Shown: one piece after another, positions 59,049 to 64,000 of the stretch | How positions within the stretch are numbered: the first letter of the stretch is position 1 | Layout: each line of letters begins with the position of its first letter | Assembly: GCF_036226525.1 (NCBI RefSeq) | Contig: NZ_CP108487.1 | Coordinates: forward strand, 2,170,001 to 2,234,000 | Length of the DNA: 64,000 nt | From: Kribbella sp. NBC_01245 | GTDB lineage: Bacteria; Actinomycetota; Actinomycetes; Propionibacteriales; Kribbellaceae | Reading direction: 5' to 3' | Made by a program: the position numbers and the translations under genes | Notes under the pieces: model-generated | Databases searched by the model: none | Told to the model about the DNA's origin: nothing | The model's input: the letters and a program-made list of their open reading frames with translations, nothing else

Positions 59049-59825
59049 CTAGCCCTTCTCCCCCACAAACCCGTCCAACGCCGCCACCGCCTCCTTCCTG
59101 CTGACCGCGATCGCGTTCCGTCGCGGCCTACGCCAGGCGATGCCAAGCTGGTCTAGGGCGGCCGTCAGAATCCCGATGATGTCCTCCGACTCGTTAGAGA
59201 ACATGTACCTCTGGTACTCGTACCGCTTGATCACCCCGCCGATCGGCTTCTCGGTCCAGTTGGTGAACCGGCAGCCGTCCGAATGAAACAGCCCGCGCAG
59301 CAGCCTTTCCGGGTACTTTCTGACGATCTCCAGCTGCCAGTCCACCAGCTCGATCTTCCGCAGATGCTTACGCCCGGGCCCATGCTGCGGAAACAAACAC
59401 GGCCAGTGCTTCCACCGCACCTCGATCCGAATAGCCGGCCCGTTCCGCATACAGGGACTCCCGGTCGGCTTGACCCTGCGCATGATCGCGGCGATCTCCT
59501 CGTTCAAGAGCGGATACTTCGGATCGTTCGCAATGGACAGCACGTAGACACCTCGGCGGGCGTCCGCAATGTGCCCGTCTCCCAGATACCAGCCGAGCAG
59601 ATGTGCATAGGCAGCCTCGTCCAGATCGGCCCCGTCACACCGAGGACATGGCGATGGCTGGTTGCTCTGGAAACGCGGTAGGCCTTGACGTTGGTAGAGC
59701 CTGCGCCAACGTCGGATCGTCTTGATGGCTACACCGTGAATGGTCGCGTTGGCGGCATCTGGCACGCCGGCGTCGGACAGGCATAGAGCGGAATCAACCG
59801 TCTCCTGCGATCGGATGTGTGTCAT
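59049..59825 (-). CDS. HTH-LAGLIDADG-type protein 1 (homing endonuclease-like)
   Basis: A 258-residue protein. The N-terminus has an HTH (HGVAIKTIRRWRRLYQRQG), then a CPRC zinc-knuckle-like motif, then a two-motif LAGLIDADG fold: AYAHLLGWYLGDGHI and LLRGLFHSDGCR, each ending in the acidic Asp that binds the catalytic metal. Between them is WKHWPCLFPQHGPG and after them YEYQRYMFSNESEDI. The gene across the tRNA (60077) encodes a full-length paralogue with the same blocks. LAGLIDADG proteins are homing endonucleases or derived regulators; no intron or intein surrounds this gene. ATG at 59825, with a partial damage-type promoter immediately upstream. Confidence 0.82.
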   Translation of the reverse strand: MTHIRSQETVDSALCLSDAGVPDAANATIHGVAIKTIRRWRRLYQRQGLPRFQSNQPSPCPRCDGADLDEAAYAHLLGWYLGDGHIADARRGVYVLSIANDPKYPLLNEEIAAIMRRVKPTGSPCMRNGPAIRIEVRWKHWPCLFPQHGPGRKHLRKIELVDWQLEIVRKYPERLLRGLFHSDGCRFTNWTEKPIGGVIKRYEYQRYMFSNESEDIIGILTAALDQLGIAWRRPRRNAIAVSRKEAVAALDGFVGEKG

Positions 59826-59830
59826 ATGGC

Positions 59831-59853
59831 ATCATGGATCTCAGCACCGACAG
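59831..59853 (-). promoter_or_regulatory. Partial PafBC-type promoter of the HTH-LAGLIDADG gene 1
   Basis: Minus strand CTGTCGGTG, eight bases, CATGAT, then five bases to the ATG. The upstream element is identical to those of uvrB and polA, but the -10 starts with C instead of T and the gap to the start is shorter. Confidence 0.45.
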
Positions 59854-59961
59854 TTTTCGATAATCCCTGCTACACAAGGGATTTGGGCTTAGCAGGCTGT
59901 CTCGGTACAACCGGTTGGCGAGGGCACTGGGCGATGCGTTAGGATCCTTCGCAGAAGGTAA

Positions 59962-60034
59962 GCCCTGGTAATCCAACGGCAGAGATGATGCTCTCAAACA
60001 GCATACAGTGTGGGTTCGAATCCCACCCAGGGCA
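59962..60034 (+). tRNA. tRNA with CAA anticodon and short variable loop (nominally Leu)
   Basis: Complete 73-base cloverleaf. Acceptor stem GCCCTGG/CCAGGGC, discriminator A at 60034, T arm GTGGG-TTCGAAT-CCCAC, anticodon arm ATGCT-CTCAAAC-AGCAT with anticodon CAA at 59995-59997, and a three-pair D stem (ATC/GAT). The variable region is only five bases (ACAGT). CAA should read the Leu codon UUG, but bacterial tRNA-Leu normally has a long class II variable arm, so identity is uncertain. The 3' CCA is not encoded. It is flanked by two paralogous HTH-LAGLIDADG genes; the downstream one begins 42 bases later on the same strand. Confidence 0.85.
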
Positions 60035-60076
60035 CAATTTGCGGGAAATGTCGGCGCTTGCTGCGAGGGTCGCGGG

Positions 60077-60823
60077 GTGTACGACGAAGAGGTGCGGCGG
60101 GTCGCGCGGGCGGCGATGCGGGCCGGCGAGAGCCTCAATTCGATCAGTCTCCGGTTAGGGATCAGCCGAGCCGCCTTGCGCTCATGGCGCGACCAGCCAG
60201 ATCGAGCCGGCGTTGACGATTGCCCGCGGTGTCACGGAGCCGCGCTGCCGGGAGCGGCGTACGCGCATTTGCTCGGGCTCTATCTCGGGGACGGATGTCT
60301 ATCCCTTGGCAAGAAGAGCGTCTATGCCTTGCGGATCGCCTGCGATGACAAGTACCCACGGCTGATCGACGAGGTGGTGGAATCCGTCCAGGCCGTGCAT
60401 CCGCGGCGGCCGGTGCATCGGGCGCGGGCAGTGGGCTACACGTCGGTCGTCTCCTGTTGGAAGCACTGGCCGTGTCTGTTCCCGCAGCACGGGCCGGGTC
60501 CGAAGCATCTGCGGCCGATCGAGCTGGAGGACTGGCAGCGGGAGATCGTTGCCAGCGGCATCGAGCCGTTCGTGCGTGGGTTGTTCCACTCGGACGGCTG
60601 CCGGGTGGCGAACTGGGCCACCCGCCCGGTGGCAGGCGAGATCCGGCGCTATGAGTACGTGCGGTACATGTTCTCCAACGAGTCGGCCGACATCATGGCG
60701 CTGTGCCAATGGGCGCTGGACCAACTCGGCATCCCCTGGCGGATGCCGCGGCGCAACGCCCTGTCGGTCGCCAAACGCGATGGGGTCGCCCGGCTTGAGC
60801 TGATCGTTGGGGCCAAGACGTAG
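60077..60823 (+). CDS. HTH-LAGLIDADG-type protein 2 (homing endonuclease-like)
   Basis: A 248-residue paralogue of the gene at 59049. It has an N-terminal HTH (SLNSISLRLGISRAALRSW), CPRC near residue 53, and the two LAGLIDADG motifs AYAHLLGLYLGDGCL and FVRGLFHSDGCR with their Asp residues. CWKHWPCLFPQHGPGPKHLR, RYEYVRYMFSNESADI and WALDQLGIPWRMPRRNA match the paralogue closely. GTG at 60077 is preferred (GAGGG upstream); the frame opens earlier only inside the tRNA. It is probably transcribed together with that tRNA and ends in a strong hairpin. Whether it cuts DNA or regulates is not known. Confidence 0.82.
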   Translation: MYDEEVRRVARAAMRAGESLNSISLRLGISRAALRSWRDQPDRAGVDDCPRCHGAALPGAAYAHLLGLYLGDGCLSLGKKSVYALRIACDDKYPRLIDEVVESVQAVHPRRPVHRARAVGYTSVVSCWKHWPCLFPQHGPGPKHLRPIELEDWQREIVASGIEPFVRGLFHSDGCRVANWATRPVAGEIRRYEYVRYMFSNESADIMALCQWALDQLGIPWRMPRRNALSVAKRDGVARLELIVGAKT

Positions 60824-60825
60824 AT

Positions 60826-60858
60826 CCGCCCTCTCCCCGATCGAGCAGGAGAGGGCGG
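60826..60858. terminator. Bidirectional terminator between HTH-LAGLIDADG gene 2 and pyk
   Basis: CCGCCCTCTCC pairs with GGAGAGGGCGG across an 11-base loop. Both genes converge here. Confidence 0.8.
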
Positions 60859-60869
60859 AGAGGGGAACG

Positions 60870-62312
60870 TCAGTCGCGGTAGCCGGGGGCTAGGCCGGCT
60901 ACGGCGTCGCCCATGCGGTGGATGCGGAGGGCGTTGGTGGAGCCGGGGATGCCGGGCGGGCTGCCGGCGACGACGACGACCAGGTCGCCGGGCTGGCACT
61001 TGCCGACCTCGAGCAGGCGGTGGTCGACCTGGCGGACCATGTCGTCGGTGTGGTTGACCATCGGGACGACGAAGGACTCGATGCCCCAGACCACGCTCAG
61101 CCAGTTCCGGACCTCCGGCACCGGGGTGAACGCGAGCACCGGGATCTCGGTGCGGTAGCGGGCCAGCCGGAGCGCGGTGTCGCCGCTCTGGGTGAACGCC
61201 ACCAGGTACTTGGCCTCCATCGCGTCGGCGACGTCGGCCGCGGCCTTCGCGATCACGCCGCCCTTGGTGCGCGGTTCCCAGTCGATCTCGGCGACCCGGC
61301 CGAGGCCGTGCTTCTCGGTCGAGGCGACGATCCGGGACATCGTCTTGACCGTCTCGATCGGGTACCGGCCGACGCTGGTCTCACCGGACAGCATCACCGC
61401 GTCGGCACCGTCGAGTACCGCGTTCGCGACGTCGGACGCCTCGGCCCGGGTCGGGCGCGGTGCCGAGATCATCGACTCGAGCATCTGGGTGGCGACGATG
61501 ACCGGCTTCGCGTTCAGCCGGGCCTGGTCGATGATCAGCTTCTGGACCAGCGGTACGTCCTCGAGCGGGAGCTCCACCCCGAGGTCACCGCGGGCCACCA
61601 TGAAGCCGTCGAAGGCCTCGATGATCTCGTCCAGGTTGGCGACCGCCTGCGGCTTCTCGATCTTGGCGATGACGGGGAGCCGGAGGCCCTCCTCGTCCAT
61701 GATCTTGTGCACCAGCTGGATGTCGGACCCGTCGCGCACGAAGGACAGCGCGATCATGTCGGCCGGCAGGTGCAGCGCCCAGCGCAGGTCCTCGATGTCC
61801 TTCTCGGACATAGCGGGCACGCTGACGGCGACACCGGGCAGGTTGATGCCCTTGTGGTTGGAGATCGGCCCGCCGACGGTGACGCGGCAGATCACGTCGG
61901 TCTCGGTCACCTCCTCGGCGACCAGTGCCACCCGGCCGTCGTCGATCAGCAGCGGATCGCCCGGATTGACGTCACCCGGCAGCCCCTCGTACGTCGTACC
62001 GCAGATGGTGACGTCACCGGGGACTTCACGGGTGGTGATGGTGAAACGTTCGCCATAGGTCAGAGTCACCTTGCCCTCGGCGAACTCGGCCAGGCGGATC
62101 TTCGGGCCTTGCAGGTCGACGAGGATGCCGACGCTCTTGCCGGTCTCCTCCGCTGCGGCTCGGATCCGGTGATAGATACGTTCGTGCTCAGCGTGGGCAC
62201 CGTGGCTGAGGTTCAGCCTAGCGACGTCCATGCCGGCTTGGACGAGTTCCAGGACACGCTCGGGGGCGGCAGTAGCCGGGCCGAGGGTACAAACGATCTT
62301 TGCGCGACGCAC
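60870..62312 (-). CDS. pyk: Pyruvate kinase
   Basis: Converts phosphoenolpyruvate and ADP to pyruvate and ATP, last step of glycolysis. The 480-residue protein has the full A, B and C domains. It starts RRAKIVCTLGPATAAPERV; the active-site signature is VIAKIEKPQAVANLDEI with the catalytic Lys, and metal and substrate residues lie in MVARGDLGVELP and VIVATQMLESMI. The C-terminal regulatory domain (AFTQSGDTALRLARYRTEIP onward) is intact. Start ATG at 62312. Monocistronic, closed by a hairpin shared with the converging gene. Confidence 0.96.
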   Translation of the reverse strand: MRRAKIVCTLGPATAAPERVLELVQAGMDVARLNLSHGAHAEHERIYHRIRAAAEETGKSVGILVDLQGPKIRLAEFAEGKVTLTYGERFTITTREVPGDVTICGTTYEGLPGDVNPGDPLLIDDGRVALVAEEVTETDVICRVTVGGPISNHKGINLPGVAVSVPAMSEKDIEDLRWALHLPADMIALSFVRDGSDIQLVHKIMDEEGLRLPVIAKIEKPQAVANLDEIIEAFDGFMVARGDLGVELPLEDVPLVQKLIIDQARLNAKPVIVATQMLESMISAPRPTRAEASDVANAVLDGADAVMLSGETSVGRYPIETVKTMSRIVASTEKHGLGRVAEIDWEPRTKGGVIAKAAADVADAMEAKYLVAFTQSGDTALRLARYRTEIPVLAFTPVPEVRNWLSVVWGIESFVVPMVNHTDDMVRQVDHRLLEVGKCQPGDLVVVVAGSPPGIPGSTNALRIHRMGDAVAGLAPGYRD

Positions 62313-62374
62313 GTCACAAAACCCTACTCCTACAAGACCACTGCGCCGGTGGTCCGCCCCTGGTTACCAGCGGG

Positions 62375-63928
62375 TCATAGCGTACCGATCGGGCGGTAGG
62401 ACCCGACCGTCACGTCGCCCGTGAGCTCGAACGTCACCGGCTGCATGCCGACCGGTTCGCCTTCCTCGTAAGTGATCAGCGTGACCTGCGCCTGCCTGCG
62501 CAACGTGTAGCCGAGGGCAAAGGCGTACGCCGCGCCGCCGGTGGTTCCGTTCGTGTAGGTGGTGGTCTGGAGGCCGTCGATCTCCTTGGTCTCGGGCCCG
62601 ACCTGCCGGTGCAGGTGTCCCGACAGCACCAGCGTCGCGCAGCCGCGAGCGGCAGTCCCGGCCCCGGACGACGGGTCGTGCACCACCATCGTCGAGATGC
62701 GCTGGTCCTCGTCCTGCTCGCAGGCGACGTCGGCCAGGCGAGCACTCTGTTCACCCACCGTTTCCTTGCCCGGCGTGTCATTGCTGCCGAGGCCCGTCCG
62801 GGTCGGATCGCTGTCGCCGAGGAAGCGGATGCCCTCGACCTCGACCGGTTTGCTCTCCAGCACCGTGAACCCGTTCGCCTTCATGGCCGAGGTGACGTAT
62901 CCACCCGCATCGTGGTTACCCGCGACGGCGACGACCTTGAGATCGCGGAACTGCTGCGCCAGCGAGTTGATGCTGAACGCCTCCCACCGCTCCCCCGCCG
63001 AGGTGTCGTCACCGGCGTCGATCAGCACCTTCGCCCCCGCGGCCCGGGCCACTTCACCGATGACCGGGTCCATCCCGATGTTGTTGTGCCGGTCGGACAC
63101 CAGCAGCGCGACCGTCTCGTCCGGCCCCGGCTGGCGAATTCGCCCGGCCGAGCGGATCACCTTCGCCTTGAGGTCGCCGTACAAGCGGGTGGACTTCTCG
63201 TACGTCTCGACGGCCGTCCGGATCAGCCCGATCCCGCCCGTGGTGGAGAAGCCTGTCGCCACCTCGACATCGCGCAGGCGTTCGTCGAAACGGACCTCCG
63301 GCAACAGTTCGGCGAGCGGGCGCCACTCCGGCGGCTCGACCTCCGGCGTCCGGATCAGGCCTGGTACGACGACCGCGGCCGTAGTCGTTGCCATCGCCAT
63401 CAGCAGCACCAGCGCACGCCGTTCGACCCGGTGCTCGTCGTGATGCATGATCGCGATCAGTTCCCGGCGGCGGCGCGCGCCGAGCATGCCCCACGTCGTA
63501 CTGGCGATGACCACCGCGAGCAGACCCGCGCCGGCGCCGGCGACCGCGTTGTCGACGGCCATCTGCTCGACCACCTCGCGGACCCGGGCGATCTCACCGT
63601 CCGGCTGGCTGGCGATCAGGGCGTCGCGGGTGATCAGATCGTTCAAATCGCGCGCGTCGGTCTCCTGCACGTCGACGTTGACACCGATCCCCAGGGGCAG
63701 GTCCATCCGCAGCCGCATCCGCGGCAGTACGGCGCCGAGGTCGATCGTGGCGGCGCCGTCGAACGTCGGCGACACCTGTGTGGTGTGCGCCCCGATCGTG
63801 ACGGGCTCACTGTCATTGGCGAAACCCATCAGCCCGACCGAGGCCGAGACCGCGAACCAGAGCAGGGCTAAAGCCGCCCACGGCGCGGCGGCCTTGAGAC
63901 GGGCTTTCGTCAGCAGTCGACGGGCCAT
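62375..63928 (-). CDS. Membrane-anchored metallophosphoesterase
   Basis: A 517-residue protein with a calcineurin-like phosphoesterase domain. Hydrophobic helices lie at about residues 15-36, 130-150 and 172-192, so it is membrane-bound; the catalytic domain (about 265-480) comes after the last helix. Metal-ligand motifs are VSDRHNN (the usual Asp-x-His), IDAGDDT, VAGNHDAGG, VHDPSS and LSGHLHRQ. The substrate could be a nucleotide, phospholipid or wall intermediate; nothing nearby decides. The ATG at 63928 begins a basic stretch before the first helix. No partner gene is close enough to be an obvious operon member. Confidence 0.88.
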   Translation of the reverse strand: MARRLLTKARLKAAAPWAALALLWFAVSASVGLMGFANDSEPVTIGAHTTQVSPTFDGAATIDLGAVLPRMRLRMDLPLGIGVNVDVQETDARDLNDLITRDALIASQPDGEIARVREVVEQMAVDNAVAGAGAGLLAVVIASTTWGMLGARRRRELIAIMHHDEHRVERRALVLLMAMATTTAAVVVPGLIRTPEVEPPEWRPLAELLPEVRFDERLRDVEVATGFSTTGGIGLIRTAVETYEKSTRLYGDLKAKVIRSAGRIRQPGPDETVALLVSDRHNNIGMDPVIGEVARAAGAKVLIDAGDDTSAGERWEAFSINSLAQQFRDLKVVAVAGNHDAGGYVTSAMKANGFTVLESKPVEVEGIRFLGDSDPTRTGLGSNDTPGKETVGEQSARLADVACEQDEDQRISTMVVHDPSSGAGTAARGCATLVLSGHLHRQVGPETKEIDGLQTTTYTNGTTGGAAYAFALGYTLRRQAQVTLITYEEGEPVGMQPVTFELTGDVTVGSYRPIGTL

Positions 63929-64000
63929 GCGTCCTAACTTACCGAGGCGGGCCAGCCATCCGGGGAAGACTGGCCCGCCGGCACGTTAAACGACCAGCGG

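Noticed and set aside
59962..60034. tRNA as an integration site of a genomic island
   Set aside because: No integrase gene and no direct repeat of the tRNA 3' end was found in the window.
59794..60138. Minus-strand reading frame with GGIRTHT and LDYQG
   Set aside because: It is antisense to the tRNA at 59962-60034; GIRTHT-type frames are a well-known artefact of translating tRNA complements.
60918..62399. Long open frame antisense to pyk (493 codons)
   Set aside because: Same artefact; pyruvate kinase is unambiguous on the other strand.

Overview
The window is about 70 % GC, dense, and reads as the chromosome of a mycelial or soil actinobacterium. Indicators are GTG/TTG starts, ANTAR response regulator, DUF222-HNH endonuclease, an actinobacterial pyk/pdtaR/polA/rpsA/coaE/uvrB neighbourhood, LexA boxes of the TCGAAC-N4-GTTCGA type, and PafBC-type damage promoters. 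The many exported or carbohydrate-active proteins (GH20, GH42, GH92, FN3 exoproteins) would fit Kribbella or a relative in the Propionibacteriales, but that genus call is inference only.

Layout. 1-11 kb is a mixed metabolic region: a 5'-truncated GH20 hexosaminidase, DUF3500, a rhodanese/MarR divergent pair with tandem operators, a histidine phosphatase coupled to cobD, a three-gene cell-wall-peptide cassette (serine hydrolase, dipeptide epimerase, NlpC/P60), a GH42 galactosidase and the remains of its LacI repressor. 11-22 kb is housekeeping: TerC under a yybP-ykoY (Mn2+) riboswitch, MmcQ, VOC, uvrB, a four-gene membrane operon (PrsW-like protein plus three tandem paralogues), coaE and rpsA. 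22-47 kb is accessory: APH-type kinase, TetR, two giant secreted proteins with the same propeller + ten FN3 scaffold but different C-terminal enzymes (CHAP, HExxH), methyltransferase, class A beta-lactamase, aldehyde dehydrogenase, SOS-boxed HNH endonuclease, a YhgE-like repeat protein, a flippase and GH92 mannosidase. 47-64 kb returns to core genes: polA, thioesterase, GNAT, DUF554, a complete liv ABC transporter operon, the ANTAR regulator, pyk and a metallophosphoesterase, with a non-canonical tRNA flanked by two paralogous HTH-LAGLIDADG genes inserted between the ANTAR regulator and pyk.

How it works together. polA and uvrB carry the same damage-promoter architecture (TGTCGGTG, 8 bases, TAnnnT, 7 bases, start codon), one HTH-LAGLIDADG gene carries a partial copy, and the HNH gene carries two LexA boxes around its -10. 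The window therefore has two DNA-damage inputs. The FN3 exoproteins and GH92 (translationally coupled to one of them), GH20, GH42 and the peptide cassette point to attack on and use of extracellular glycans and cell-wall fragments.

Best candidates for something undescribed: (1) the tRNA with a CAA anticodon but a short variable loop, flanked by two HTH-LAGLIDADG genes; (2) the FN3 exoproteins with exchanged C-terminal domains; (3) the PrsW-like protein with three Pro/Gly-rich single-pass paralogues. No transposase, integrase, prophage, CRISPR array or rRNA was seen.
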